A stretch of 64,000 nucleotides of DNA, taken from NCBI RefSeq assembly GCF_000428725.1, contig NZ_AUAM01000016.1:54907-118906 (forward strand), in the 5' to 3' direction. The notes beneath the pieces were generated by a model that saw only the letters and a list, made by a program, of their open reading frames with translations, was not told the DNA's origin and made no database searches. The stretch is from Psychromonas aquimarina ATCC BAA-1526 (lineage in GTDB: Bacteria > Pseudomonadota > Gammaproteobacteria > Enterobacterales > Psychromonadaceae). Shown here in pieces: positions 45,252-54,883 of this stretch. Within the stretch, counting starts at the first letter, position 1, and every line of letters begins with the position of its first letter. The translations under genes were made by a program, and so were the position numbers.

Positions 45252-46337
45252 ATGTTGTTTAATAAAAAAGATCTCGCCGAACAGGTAACTGACTGTTTAA
45301 GCGCAGCTGATTCAGCCAATATTGTTAATAAACTGGCAGAAAATAAGCGCATTAAATTTGACCGGGATTCTGCGCAGATCTCTCTAAATTTACCCTTTTA
45401 TGCCCCGCAGTGGTTAAGTTTATTACAGGAGACTTGTGCTGCTGAATTACAGAAAATCATATCTAAACCGGTAAGCTGGCAGGTCAAATATCAGGTTGCC
45501 GCGCTGCAGAAAAACAGCAGTAAAACAACTCTGCCTAATATTAAAAACATTCTGGTGGTGGCATCGGGTAAAGGCGGGGTGGGTAAATCAACCGTGAGTG
45601 TTAATCTTGCTTTAGCTTTAGCAGAAAACGGCGCTAAAGTCGGCATGTTAGATGCGGATATTTACGGCCCCTCGATTCCAACTATGCTGGGAGTAAAGGA
45701 TGCTCAGCCGAGCAGCGCCGACGGAAAACTAATGCAGCCGATAGAAGCGCATGGCTTAGCCTGTAACAGCATTGGATTTTTAGTTGCCGAAGAAGATGCG
45801 ATGATCTGGCGCGGTCCTATGGCTAGTAAAGCATTAGCACAGGTATTAAATGAAACCGACTGGCCGGAGCTTGATTATTTAGTGGTTGATATGCCGCCGG
45901 GTACCGGAGATATTCAGCTGACTATGTCTCAGAATGTGCCGGTGACTAGTGCGTTAGTGGTCACTACGCCGCAGGATATTGCATTAACTGATGCTAAAAA
46001 AGGCATCAGCATGTTTAACAAGGTTGCCGTAAATGTTGCCGGCATTGTTGAAAATATGAGTCTTTATTCCTGCAGTCAGTGCGGTCATCAGGAAGCTATT
46101 TTTGGTACCGGCGGCGGTAAAAAATTAGCTGAACAGTTTGATCTGCCATTTTTAGGTGCGCTGCCGCTGCATATCAGTTATCGCGAAGATACTGACCAGG
46201 GTATACCGACGGTTGCAAAAAATGAGAAAAGTGAACTGATATCTCCCTATTTATCGCTGGCGGAAAATCTATCTATTAATTTATACCGTGATTTAAACCA
46301 GGCGATAGAGCAGATTTCTATTACTGAATTAAAGTAA
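45252..46337 (+). CDS. mrp: Iron-sulfur cluster carrier protein Mrp (ApbC)
   Basis: A 361-residue P-loop ATPase of the Mrp/Nbp35 family that carries Fe-S clusters to target proteins. After an N-terminal MIP18-like domain, GKGGVGKST (Lys112 of the Walker A loop) opens the ATPase. VDMPPGTGD is the Walker B region, and YSCSQCGHQ contains the CxxC cluster-binding pair. Length and order match E. coli Mrp (369). AAGGGC precedes the ATG. Confidence 0.95.
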   Translation: MLFNKKDLAEQVTDCLSAADSANIVNKLAENKRIKFDRDSAQISLNLPFYAPQWLSLLQETCAAELQKIISKPVSWQVKYQVAALQKNSSKTTLPNIKNILVVASGKGGVGKSTVSVNLALALAENGAKVGMLDADIYGPSIPTMLGVKDAQPSSADGKLMQPIEAHGLACNSIGFLVAEEDAMIWRGPMASKALAQVLNETDWPELDYLVVDMPPGTGDIQLTMSQNVPVTSALVVTTPQDIALTDAKKGISMFNKVAVNVAGIVENMSLYSCSQCGHQEAIFGTGGGKKLAEQFDLPFLGALPLHISYREDTDQGIPTVAKNEKSELISPYLSLAENLSINLYRDLNQAIEQISITELK

Positions 46338-46547
46338 TAGCAAATCCGATAATTATCTATTCATTTATGCTGGTTAAAATGAATGCTAGTCAAACACAAA
46401 TAACATTTGTGTTTTGGTTATTGATTTTGTAATTAGAACAACTAGTTACTGCAATCAATGCCTTGCTTTCATCCATCTTTCCTACGCTTAAATAGATCAC
46501 CCAATTAACGGAATTGGTATAACAGTAGTCTTAACAAGAGAGAGAGT

Positions 46548-46799
46548 ATGGCAAATATTGAATTTTCAAGAGAGCAGAAAACCTTATTGGTAGCGCAGAT
46601 TCAAAAGTATTTTGATCAGGAGTTAGATCAGGAGATCGGTGATTTTGATGCGGAATTCTTACTGGATTTTTTCAGTGAAAAAGTAGGGGGCTATTATTAT
46701 AACCAGGGACTTCATGATGCACGGGCATTATTAGACGATAAGTTAGATACCATTACAGAATCATTTTATGAGCTGGAGAAAGTGACGGACTTTAATTAA
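46548..46799 (+). CDS. DUF2164 family protein
   Basis: An 83-residue, acidic, cytoplasmic protein of the DUF2164 family, recognised from FSREQKTLLVAQIQKYF, then ELDQEIGDFDAEFLLDFF and YYYNQGLHDARALL. The function is not known. GAGAG lies before the ATG. It is separate from mrp by 210 bp. Confidence 0.85.
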   Translation: MANIEFSREQKTLLVAQIQKYFDQELDQEIGDFDAEFLLDFFSEKVGGYYYNQGLHDARALLDDKLDTITESFYELEKVTDFN

Positions 46800-46872
46800 G
46801 ATTTAAAATCAGTAGTATAATTCATTAAATAGTTTCGTTTATCTCATGAAATATTAACTAAGGATAGTTAAC

Positions 46873-47676
46873 ATGCTTTTTGTGATTAAACATAAATATA
46901 TACCCCTGCATATACTACTGTGTTATTTATGGATCTACTCCTGCCCGGTCAGTGCACAGCCGCACTGGCAGCAGGAAAGTTATATCAGCAGCAGTTTTCT
47001 TGAAATTGCACTTAAGCACGAATACCCCAGTAACAAAAAATCGAATTTCAGCCGCTGGAAGCGTCCGCTGAAAATATTTATAAAAAGCGAGTTAGGCAGC
47101 GCAGATCTGCAGCGCCGCTTGTATTCAGTTCAGGCCGCTCATCTGCAGAGCATTACCGGACACCCTATCTATTTTGTGGAGTCTGAAGCACAGGCAAATG
47201 TGATTGTTGTTTTTACTTCTGCCGCTAATATGAAAGCAGATATCCTTAAACATATAAAAATTAAAAATTTAGATGAAATTTTAAAGACTGCATTTTGTCT
47301 GGCAAATTACCAGATAAACTCAAAGCAGGAAATTATAGGCGGTTTAATTGTTATTCCCGTTGATAAAACACGTCAGGACGGGCGGTTAGTGGAATGTGTT
47401 GTTGAAGAGTTAACTCAGTTAATGGGCCTGCCTAATGATTCTGAGCTGGTTTATCCGTCAATATTTAATGACCGCAGTATCGACAGCTACCTCACGGGAT
47501 TAGATTATCTGTTATTAAAAATAGCCTATCACCCGAAATTAAAACCCGGCATGACAGATTCCCAAGTTCGTGTACAGCTTCCTGCTATATTAAAGCAGCT
47601 GCGCTCTCATAATGAGATAAAACAAGCGCAGCAGCGGGTTTTACATAACAGCATGAAGAGCTGGGTCGGTGAGTGA
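46873..47676 (+). CDS. DUF2927 family exported protein
   Basis: A 267-residue exported protein. A hydrophobic leader (ILLCYLWIYSCPVSA) precedes a DUF2927 domain whose landmarks are RWKRPLKIFI, CVVEELTQLMGLPNDS and PSIFNDRSIDSYLTGLD. The CVVEELTQ-N-D portion resembles the active-site helix of degenerate metalloproteases, but the standard HExxH is not present. The function is unknown. AAGGA lies 10 nt before the ATG. Confidence 0.82.
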   Translation: MLFVIKHKYIPLHILLCYLWIYSCPVSAQPHWQQESYISSSFLEIALKHEYPSNKKSNFSRWKRPLKIFIKSELGSADLQRRLYSVQAAHLQSITGHPIYFVESEAQANVIVVFTSAANMKADILKHIKIKNLDEILKTAFCLANYQINSKQEIIGGLIVIPVDKTRQDGRLVECVVEELTQLMGLPNDSELVYPSIFNDRSIDSYLTGLDYLLLKIAYHPKLKPGMTDSQVRVQLPAILKQLRSHNEIKQAQQRVLHNSMKSWVGE

Positions 47677-47869
47677 TATTGCCCCTGGTAATATAGTGAT
47701 CCTTTAAGACCGGTATTTTCCTTTATCTTTCTGTATATTAAATGTAGAAAAACAGTATCAGGATCAAATTAATTCTAAGCTTAACTGCACTAAAATAGCG
47801 GCCCTAACTGAGCATGCCCGCCGGCTGATTCTGTTAATTAATAAGTCTTTGTTATTTTATGAGTAAATT

Positions 47870-48460
47870 ATGCGATCGAAAATGTTTAAAAATGTATGTT
47901 CCAGTCTGTTACTAGCAGCGGTTTTTCTGAGTACGCCTGCTTTTTCTAAAAACCACTGTACGGATGTTAATTTCAAAAAAGCTGCTCGAACAGTTGCTGG
48001 CAGCGAAACACGTATTGCTAAGCCGTTTGATCTATATAATGAAGGAATTGATAATAAACCGGCATTTATATTATCTAAGGATAAAAATATTGACCAGGTG
48101 GCGAATATTTATATGTTCGGCTCAGATATGCTCAAAAAGGAGTTTAAAGAGCATCAGGACAGCGTTGATAAGTTCTTGAAAAAACTGCATCAGGCATCCC
48201 TGTCAGCTGAAAGTGCAGAGAAGGTTTTCTCTAATTCTATTGATCAATGGTATAGGATCCGCAACTCCTGTATGAAGCATGACAGTATAGAAAAAGCAAA
48301 TATTGCCCAGGAGGGGATTAATCTGATGTCTGAATATGGTGCGGATACAAAACGTTTAATAGAGAAGATAGAAACACAGGTTTCTATTTATAATAAAGAA
48401 AAAAAATTATTACAAGCGGGCAAGGAATCAGCCCTGCAGCAGCTTAAAGAGATGAATTAA
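47870..48460 (+). CDS. Secreted helical protein of unknown function
   Basis: A 196-residue product with signal peptide cleaved near PAFS and two cysteines (near residues 30 and 138). The rest is lysine-rich and probably a helical bundle (LKKEFKEHQDSVDKFLKKLH, then IEKIETQVSIYNKEKKLLQA). I do not recognise a family. The start could also be the ATG at 47882. Convincing ribosome sequence is lacking. Confidence 0.55.
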   Translation: MRSKMFKNVCSSLLLAAVFLSTPAFSKNHCTDVNFKKAARTVAGSETRIAKPFDLYNEGIDNKPAFILSKDKNIDQVANIYMFGSDMLKKEFKEHQDSVDKFLKKLHQASLSAESAEKVFSNSIDQWYRIRNSCMKHDSIEKANIAQEGINLMSEYGADTKRLIEKIETQVSIYNKEKKLLQAGKESALQQLKEMN

Positions 48461-48834
48461 AGCCGGGCGGCTGTAATACGAACTGCAGCCGCGAATCCCT
48501 TAATCATATTTATTATTAAAAGTGATCTTTCTATAGATGCTTAACGGCTAGGATAATAAAGGTAAGGTGCATATTTATTCTGCTTTGATGTTTGTGTATT
48601 CACTTTATTGAGTTTTACGCAGTACTTACTACCATTATTATCCCCCTCGTATTAACCTTCCTAATTTAAATTAATAGATTAACGTCTGTATAAAAAGTAA
48701 TCTCAAAGGCCTTTTTTTTAGAAATACTGTTAAGTCAAGTCGATAAATTATTCCCAGAATTGATCAAGGTTCGCTTTTAGATGTGAATTTACTGATAGAT
48801 TTCTGGGCTGATCTAATGATGGATAATAGAATTA
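48461..48834. other. Intergenic region upstream of oppA
   Basis: The first 40 bp contain a GCGGCTG/CAGCCGC hairpin that may end the upstream transcript, without a T-run. The rest is AT-rich and should hold the oppA promoter. No gene is seen. Confidence 0.45.
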
Positions 48835-48846
48835 ATGGAGATAAAT

Positions 48847-50475
48847 ATGCATTTTAATAAAAACCTGCTTACTGCAGCGTTACTGGCGGGTAGTTTTCTG
48901 GGAGCGAGTTTCAGTGCATCGGCTGCCGTAGTTCCAGAAGGGGTTAAATTAGCTGCTAAGCAGGAGCTTATTCGTGGTAACGGCACAGAAGTTGCCTCTC
49001 TAGACCCGCAGAAAACTGAAGGGGTGCCTGAATCGCATGTTATCCGTGATCTTTTAGAAGGCCTGGTTAATCAGGATGCAAATGGTAAGACTATTCCCGG
49101 TGTTGCACAGAGCTGGGAAACACTCGACAATAAAACTTTTACTTTCCACCTTCGCAAAAATGCAAAATGGTCGAATGGTGACCCGGTTACCGCACATGAC
49201 TTCGTTTACAGTTTTCAGCGGGCTGTAGATCCGGCAACTGCCTCTCCTTACTCCTGGTATCTTGAAATGACCACCATGGTTAATGCCGATGAAATTATTG
49301 CCGGTAAAAAAGACAAAAGCACCTTAGGCGTAAAAGCTGTTGACGATTATACCTTTGAAGTAAAACTAGACAGTGCAGTACCTTACTTTGTGATGATGAT
49401 GGGTCATACAACTGTTAAACCCGTGCATAAAGCAACAGTTGAAAAATATGGTGATAAATGGACTAAAGCTGAAAACTTTGTCGGCAACGGTGCATTTGTT
49501 GTTAATAACTGGGTAGTGAATGAACGCATTGAACTGGTGCCGAATAAGCAGTACTGGGATAATTCGAATACGGTCTTAACTAAAGTCACTTTCTTACCGA
49601 TTGAAAATCAGGTTGCAGAAATGAACCGTTTCCTTTCCGGTGAGCTGGATATGACCTATGAAGTGCCGAACGAACATTTTAGACGTCTGAAGAAAGAGCA
49701 TTCTGATTCAGTTGCGATAAAAGGTAACCTTTGTACTTATTATTATAACTTTAATACTCATAAGCCTCCGTTTAATGATGTGCGTGTCCGTAAAGCCGTT
49801 TCTTATGCGATTGACCGTGATGTTGTTTCCAAAATATTACTAGGTCAAGGTCAGAAACCTGCGTATTTCTTAACACCGGAAATTATTTCTGATTTCACCC
49901 CTGAGCTTCCTGCTTACGGTAAACTGACTCAGAAAGAGCGTAATAGCAAAGCGAAAGCCCTGTTAGCTGAGGCTGGTTATAACGAAGCAAATCCGCTTAA
50001 ATTCTCTCTGCTTTACAATACCAGTGAGAATCATAAAAAATTAGCGGTAGCAATCGGCTCAATGTGGAAGAAAACACTGAACATTGATGTGACCCTTGAA
50101 AACCAGGAGTGGAAAACTTACCTGGAGACTAAAAAACTGGGTAACTTTGAAGCTGCTCGTGCCGGCTGGTGTGGTGATTATAACGAACCGTCAACTTTTA
50201 CTTCTCTGATGGAAGGCTCTAATACAACCGGCGGTATTCACTATAAAAGCGCTGCTTACGACAGCTTAATCAAACAGGCTATTGAAACAACATCTGCGGA
50301 TGAGCGTGAGAAATTATATTACGCACAGGAAGCTCTGCTGACTGAAGATATGCCGATTGCACCTATTTATCAGTACGTTACAACACGTCTGGTTAATCCT
50401 CATGTAGGTGGTTATGCGGTAAATAATGCCGAAGATAAACTTTATTCAAAAGATATGTATATTATCGCGAAATAA
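48847..50475 (+). CDS. oppA: Oligopeptide ABC transporter periplasmic binding protein
   Basis: A 542-residue periplasmic peptide-binding protein (SBP family 5) that delivers oligopeptides to OppBCDF. The signal peptide ends near SASA. Family features are RGNGTEVASLDPQKTEGVPE, the RDLLEGLVNQD block and WRFHLRKNAKWSNGDPVTA-like sequence (FTFHLRKNAKWSNGDPVTA). The ATG at 48847 is chosen because GGAG lies 6 nt before it; the ATG at 48835 overlaps that site. It is followed by a terminator-like hairpin, as in other opp operons, so it can be made in excess over the permease. Confidence 0.94.
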   Translation: MHFNKNLLTAALLAGSFLGASFSASAAVVPEGVKLAAKQELIRGNGTEVASLDPQKTEGVPESHVIRDLLEGLVNQDANGKTIPGVAQSWETLDNKTFTFHLRKNAKWSNGDPVTAHDFVYSFQRAVDPATASPYSWYLEMTTMVNADEIIAGKKDKSTLGVKAVDDYTFEVKLDSAVPYFVMMMGHTTVKPVHKATVEKYGDKWTKAENFVGNGAFVVNNWVVNERIELVPNKQYWDNSNTVLTKVTFLPIENQVAEMNRFLSGELDMTYEVPNEHFRRLKKEHSDSVAIKGNLCTYYYNFNTHKPPFNDVRVRKAVSYAIDRDVVSKILLGQGQKPAYFLTPEIISDFTPELPAYGKLTQKERNSKAKALLAEAGYNEANPLKFSLLYNTSENHKKLAVAIGSMWKKTLNIDVTLENQEWKTYLETKKLGNFEAARAGWCGDYNEPSTFTSLMEGSNTTGGIHYKSAAYDSLIKQAIETTSADEREKLYYAQEALLTEDMPIAPIYQYVTTRLVNPHVGGYAVNNAEDKLYSKDMYIIAK

Positions 50476-50491
50476 ATATTTATAAGCTATA

Positions 50492-50515
50492 AAAGAGGCT
50501 ATCCAGCCTCTTTTT
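50492..50515 (+). terminator. Terminator-like hairpin between oppA and oppB
   Basis: AAAGAGGCT pairs with AGCCTCTTT around ATCC, with more T residues after it. It lies 16 bp after the oppA stop. It should end most transcripts there or reduce readthrough into oppBCDF. Confidence 0.85.
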
Positions 50516-50592
50516 CATTTACATATAATCAGATTATCTGGTTATAGCCGCTCCGATAAGTAAGTACTCTATTTTGGTGTAGGACATTGCTA

Positions 50593-50632
50593 ACAGCAGT
50601 TTGTACTGCTGTAACCAGCAGCTTTAAGCTGC
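50593..50632 (+). promoter_or_regulatory. Two tandem hairpins in the oppA-oppB intercistronic leader
   Basis: ACAGCAGT/ACTGCTGT (50593-50612, loop TTGT) is followed at once by the palindrome GCAGCTTTAAGCTGC (50618-50632). Both are perfect stems. They lie 52 bp before oppB and could serve mRNA processing, stability or translation control of oppBCDF. No known riboswitch fold is recognised. Confidence 0.5.
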
Positions 50633-50683
50633 ATGGATGAATAGAAATTTATCGGATACTGATAATATATAACAGAGTGAATT

Positions 50684-51604
50684 ATGTTTAAATTCATACT
50701 AAAAAGAGTTCTTGAAGCAATACCAACTATGTTGATATTGATTACTGTCTCTTTCTTTTTAATGCGCTTTGCGCCGGGTAGTCCGTTTTCTAGTGAGCGC
50801 ACGCTGCCGCCGCAGGTGATGGAAAATATTAATGCTAAATATGGTTTAGATAAACCTGTTTTTGAACAGTATACAACCTATTTAACTAATGTTATTCAGG
50901 GGGATTTAGGTCCTTCATTCAAATATAAAGACTTTACAGTAAATGAACTGGTGTCTGCCGCTTTACCGGTTTCTGCTAAAATCGGCTCCGTTGCGTTTGT
51001 TTTTGCCGTTGTTTTTGGTGTTGCAGTGGGTACGATTGCCGCCTTGCGGCAGAATACCTGGCTGGATTACAGCGTGATGTCCACGGCAATGCTCGGTATT
51101 GTTATGCCCTCCTTTGTGTTAGCCCCTGTACTTATTTATATCTTTTCTATTAATTTAGGCTGGTTCCCTGCGGGCGGCTGGCTCGACGGATCAATACAAT
51201 ATATGGTACTGCCGGTACTGGGCATGTCGATGCTTTATGTGGCAACTTTTGCGCGTATTACCCGCGGCAGCATGATTGAAGTATTAAACAGTAACTTTAT
51301 TCGTACCGCGCGTTCGAAAGGTCTTAGTTATTCCTACATTGTTTTAAGACATGCATTAAAACCTGCAATGCTGCCGGTTGTTTCTTATATGGGACCTGCT
51401 TTTGTGGGTATTATTACGGGCTCCGTGGTAATCGAAACTATTTTCGGTTTACCGGGTATCGGCAAGCTGTTTGTTAATGCCGCTTTTAACCGCGATTATT
51501 CATTAGTAATGGGTGTAACCATTCTAATCGGCTTCTTATTTATCGTATTCAATGCCATCGTCGATATCCTGCTGGCTTATGTCGATCCAAAAATTCGCTA
51601 TTAA
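50684..51604 (+). CDS. oppB: Oligopeptide ABC transporter permease OppB
   Basis: A 306-residue inner-membrane permease with six hydrophobic segments and the EAA-loop region SKGLSYSYIVLRHALKPAMLP. It begins MFKFILKRVLEAIPTMLILI, the usual OppB/DppB start. It pairs with OppC to form the channel. AGAGTG precedes the ATG. It has a 12-bp gap to oppC, so the four genes are one unit. Confidence 0.95.
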   Translation: MFKFILKRVLEAIPTMLILITVSFFLMRFAPGSPFSSERTLPPQVMENINAKYGLDKPVFEQYTTYLTNVIQGDLGPSFKYKDFTVNELVSAALPVSAKIGSVAFVFAVVFGVAVGTIAALRQNTWLDYSVMSTAMLGIVMPSFVLAPVLIYIFSINLGWFPAGGWLDGSIQYMVLPVLGMSMLYVATFARITRGSMIEVLNSNFIRTARSKGLSYSYIVLRHALKPAMLPVVSYMGPAFVGIITGSVVIETIFGLPGIGKLFVNAAFNRDYSLVMGVTILIGFLFIVFNAIVDILLAYVDPKIRY

Positions 51605-51616
51605 AGGACGGATCTT

Positions 51617-52519
51617 ATGTTAACAAATAAACAAAATTTAGATGCGCTCGATAAATTCAGTGAAAATTTAGAAATCGAAGGCCGAAGCCTGTGGCAGGAC
51701 GCGCGCATCCGCTTTATGCGTAATAAAGCCGCTATGGTGAGTCTGGTTATTTTATTTCTTATTACTCTCTCGGTTATTTTAGTACCTATGCTTAGTGAGT
51801 TTGCGTTTGACGATACCGACTGGTACGCCCTGCATGAAGCACCTTCTGCTGTGCATCTGTTTGGTACCGACAGTCTTGGACGAGATCTGTTTGTACGTAC
51901 CTTTATCGGCGGACGAATCTCGCTGATGGTAGGGGTATTAGGGGCATTAGTCGCCGTGGTAATCGGTACAGTTTACGGCGCTACATCGGGTTTTATCGGC
52001 GGAAAAACGGATCGCGCCATGATGCGTATTCTGGAAATTCTGTATTCGATTCCGTTTATGTTTCTGGTGATTGTATTAGTTACCTTTTTCGGCCGTAATA
52101 TTATTCTTATCTTTGTTGCGATCGGCGCAATCGCCTGGCTTGATATGGCGCGGATTGTCCGCGGTCAGACATTAAGCCTGCGCGGTAAAGAGTTTATTGA
52201 AGCCGCCCATGTATCGGGCGTCAGTAAATGGAATATTATCAGACGTCATATTATTCCAAATGTATTAGGTATTGTTGCAGTTTATTCAACGCTGCTGGTA
52301 CCGAGCATGATCCTGACGGAATCTTTCCTTAGTTTCTTAGGACTTGGCGTACAGGAACCGATGACCAGCTGGGGGGCACTGCTGCAGGAAGGATCGCAGA
52401 CAATGGAAGTGGCTATCTGGCAGTTAGGTTTCCCGGCCGCATTTATGGTTATCACTCTATTCTGTTTTAACTACATTGGTGACGGTCTGCGTGACGCGCT
52501 TGATCCGAAAGACAGATAA
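51617..52519 (+). CDS. oppC: Oligopeptide ABC transporter permease OppC
   Basis: A 300-residue inner-membrane permease with an N-terminal cytoplasmic stretch before the first membrane segment, as in OppC/DppC. The [20 protein letters not shown] motif and the EAA loop ([20 protein letters not shown]) are present. AAGGAC precedes the ATG. Confidence 0.95.
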   Translation: MLTNKQNLDALDKFSENLEIEGRSLWQDARIRFMRNKAAMVSLVILFLITLSVILVPMLSEFAFDDTDWYALHEAPSAVHLFGTDSLGRDLFVRTFIGGRISLMVGVLGALVAVVIGTVYGATSGFIGGKTDRAMMRILEILYSIPFMFLVIVLVTFFGRNIILIFVAIGAIAWLDMARIVRGQTLSLRGKEFIEAAHVSGVSKWNIIRRHIIPNVLGIVAVYSTLLVPSMILTESFLSFLGLGVQEPMTSWGALLQEGSQTMEVAIWQLGFPAAFMVITLFCFNYIGDGLRDALDPKDR

Positions 52520-52530
52520 AGGAAAGTAAA

Positions 52531-53496
52531 ATGAGTTTATTAAAGGTAGAAGATCTGCGCGTCGAATTTACCACCCAGGATGGTGTGGTTACCGCAGTGA
52601 ATGATTTAAATTTCTCTCTGCAGCCGGGTGAAACACTGGGTATTGTAGGTGAGTCAGGATCAGGTAAGTCACAGACTGTGTTTGCGCTGATGGGGCTGTT
52701 AGCAAAAAACGGGATTATTTCCGGCAGTGCAAAATTTGAAGGTAAAGAAGTCCTTAATCTTCCTGAAAAAGCATTAAATAAAGTCCGTGCCGAGCAGATT
52801 GCGATGATTTTCCAGGATCCGATGACCTCGCTTAACCCCTATATGAAGGTCAGTGCGCAGATGATGGAAGTCCTTATTCTGCATAAAGGCATGGGCAAAA
52901 AAGAGGCCTTTGAAGAGTCGGTTAAAATGCTGGAAGCGGTTAAAATCCCTGAAGCTCGGGCGCGTATTGATATGTATCCGCATGAATTTTCCGGCGGCAT
53001 GCGTCAGCGTGTAATGATTGCAATGGCACTTTTATGCCGTCCGAAACTGCTGATTGCCGATGAGCCGACGACGGCACTGGATGTGACTATTCAGGCGCAG
53101 ATTATGGATCTGCTTAACGAGTTAAAACATAAGTTTAATACCGCAATTATTATGATCACCCATGATTTAGGGGTGGTTGCCGGAAGCTGTGACAAAGTGC
53201 TGGTTATGTATGCAGGAAGAACCATGGAATACGGCTCTGTGGATGATATTTTTTACAAACCGAGTCATCCCTATGCAGAAGGGCTGTTAAAAGCAATTCC
53301 GCGTATTGATACAGAAGGGGAGATACTGCCGACTATTCCCGGTAACCCGCCGAATCTGCTTAATCTGCCGCCGGGCTGTCCTTATCAGGACCGCTGTCAT
53401 CGTGCATTTGACCGCTGTTGTGAAGAGTCCCCTGAACTGACAGCATTTGCTGACGGCCGCTCTCGTGCCTGTTTTTCTGAATGGGAGTCCTGGTAA
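52531..53496 (+). CDS. oppD: Oligopeptide ABC transporter ATPase OppD
   Basis: A 321-residue ATPase with Walker A GESGSGKS, the signature [16 protein letters not shown], Walker [13 protein letters not shown] and the C-terminal oligopeptide ATPase extension with a four-cysteine cluster typical of OppD ([15 protein letters not shown]). AAGGA precedes the ATG, and its TAA overlaps the oppF start by one base. Confidence 0.96.
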   Translation: MSLLKVEDLRVEFTTQDGVVTAVNDLNFSLQPGETLGIVGESGSGKSQTVFALMGLLAKNGIISGSAKFEGKEVLNLPEKALNKVRAEQIAMIFQDPMTSLNPYMKVSAQMMEVLILHKGMGKKEAFEESVKMLEAVKIPEARARIDMYPHEFSGGMRQRVMIAMALLCRPKLLIADEPTTALDVTIQAQIMDLLNELKHKFNTAIIMITHDLGVVAGSCDKVLVMYAGRTMEYGSVDDIFYKPSHPYAEGLLKAIPRIDTEGEILPTIPGNPPNLLNLPPGCPYQDRCHRAFDRCCEESPELTAFADGRSRACFSEWESW

Positions 53497-54488
53497 TGGA
53501 AGCCGAAAAAAAATTAATTCTTGATATTAAAGATCTGAAAGTACATTTTACTATTCCTTCTAAGTCTATTTTACCCTGGGCAAAACCTGCGAAGCTGAAA
53601 GCAGTTGACGGTGTCAGCATACAGCTGTTTGAAGGTGAAACACTCGGTGTGGTAGGCGAGTCCGGCTGCGGTAAATCAACTTTAGCACGTGCCATTATCG
53701 GTCTGGTTGAATCAACGGAAGGCAGTGTGATGTGGCTGGGCGACGATCTGACTCAGCTGGATGACAAGGTGATGCGCCTTAAGCGTAAAGAGATTCAGAT
53801 GATTTTCCAGGATCCGCTGGCATCGTTAAATCCGCGTATGAGTGTTGGTGACATTATTGCTGAACCGCTGCGTACCTTCTATCCGAAATTAAGCAAGGCA
53901 GAAGTTAAAGAGCAGGTCAAAGAGATGATGGATAAAGTAGGTTTATTACCGAATGTAATAAACCGCTATCCTCATGAATTTTCGGGCGGACAGTGTCAGC
54001 GTATCGGTATTGCCCGTGCGCTGATTTTAAAACCGAAAATGATTATCTGTGATGAGCCGGTTTCTGCTTTAGATGTATCGATTCAGGCGCAGGTAGTTAA
54101 TCTGCTCAAAGAGTTACAGAAAGAATTAGGTTTGAGTCTGGTATTTATCGCCCATGATTTGTCGGTAGTTAAACATATCTCTGACCGGGTGTTAGTGATG
54201 TATTTAGGTAATGAGGTGGAGTTTGCAGAGTGTAAAGCTTTGTTTGATGATCCTAAGCATCCTTATACCAAGGCGTTAATGTCTGCTGTGCCGATTCCTG
54301 ATCCTAAACTGGAGCGTGGTAAAAAAGTTGAGATGCTCGAAGGCGATCTGCCTTCGCCGATCAATCCTCCTTCTGGTTGTGTTTTCCGTACCCGCTGCCC
54401 GCAGGCTGATGCCGGATGCGCGCAAAAGCGTCCGCAGCTGCAGGGCGGTTTTGAGCATGCAGTTTCCTGCTTGAAAGTTACCATGTAA
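53496..54488 (+). CDS. oppF: Oligopeptide ABC transporter ATPase OppF
   Basis: A 330-residue ATPase with Walker A GESGCGKS, the signature EFSGGQCQRIGIARAL, Walker B MIICDEPVSALD and the C-terminal cysteine cluster (CVFRTRCPQADAGC). The ATG at 53496 overlaps the oppD stop as TAATG, with GGGAG 8 nt upstream, so translation is coupled. A start at 53481 lies inside oppD. Last gene of the operon. Confidence 0.95.
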   Translation: MEAEKKLILDIKDLKVHFTIPSKSILPWAKPAKLKAVDGVSIQLFEGETLGVVGESGCGKSTLARAIIGLVESTEGSVMWLGDDLTQLDDKVMRLKRKEIQMIFQDPLASLNPRMSVGDIIAEPLRTFYPKLSKAEVKEQVKEMMDKVGLLPNVINRYPHEFSGGQCQRIGIARALILKPKMIICDEPVSALDVSIQAQVVNLLKELQKELGLSLVFIAHDLSVVKHISDRVLVMYLGNEVEFAECKALFDDPKHPYTKALMSAVPIPDPKLERGKKVEMLEGDLPSPINPPSGCVFRTRCPQADAGCAQKRPQLQGGFEHAVSCLKVTM

Positions 54489-54883
54489 ACATTCTGCTTT
54501 AGTTTATCCGGCAGTGAAAATCAGGCTGCCGGGTATATTACTGCTGTTTTTATGATTATCTGTTAATTTATGAGCAGATAAGCCCTGCTGTTATTCTTCA
54601 CTTGGTGATTTAATTAACCAGGCGCATATATTAATGGTCTGCTCCTATATTTTTTTCTCTACCTGTTGTTAGCCTTTGTTTTTAAAGGTCAAAAGATAGT
54701 AAATCACAAAGATCAGACAAACAGATTGTGTTTGTGATTACTATTACGGTTTACGCCTGCAGCTCAATAGTGGTACGGATATCAACTCTTTAATGAATAA
54801 GTGCTGACACAGAGATCTTTTTTAGATATCTTAACAGGTCAATTTTACAAGGACTGTTTAGCTTAAAGCATACTGAATTTTAT
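54489..54883. other. Intergenic region after oppF
   Basis: A hairpin CCGGCAG (54508-54514) / CTGCCGG (54526-54532) without T-run lies 20 bp after oppF and probably ends the operon or stabilises its mRNA. The remaining 350 bp are AT-rich with no gene. Confidence 0.5.
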
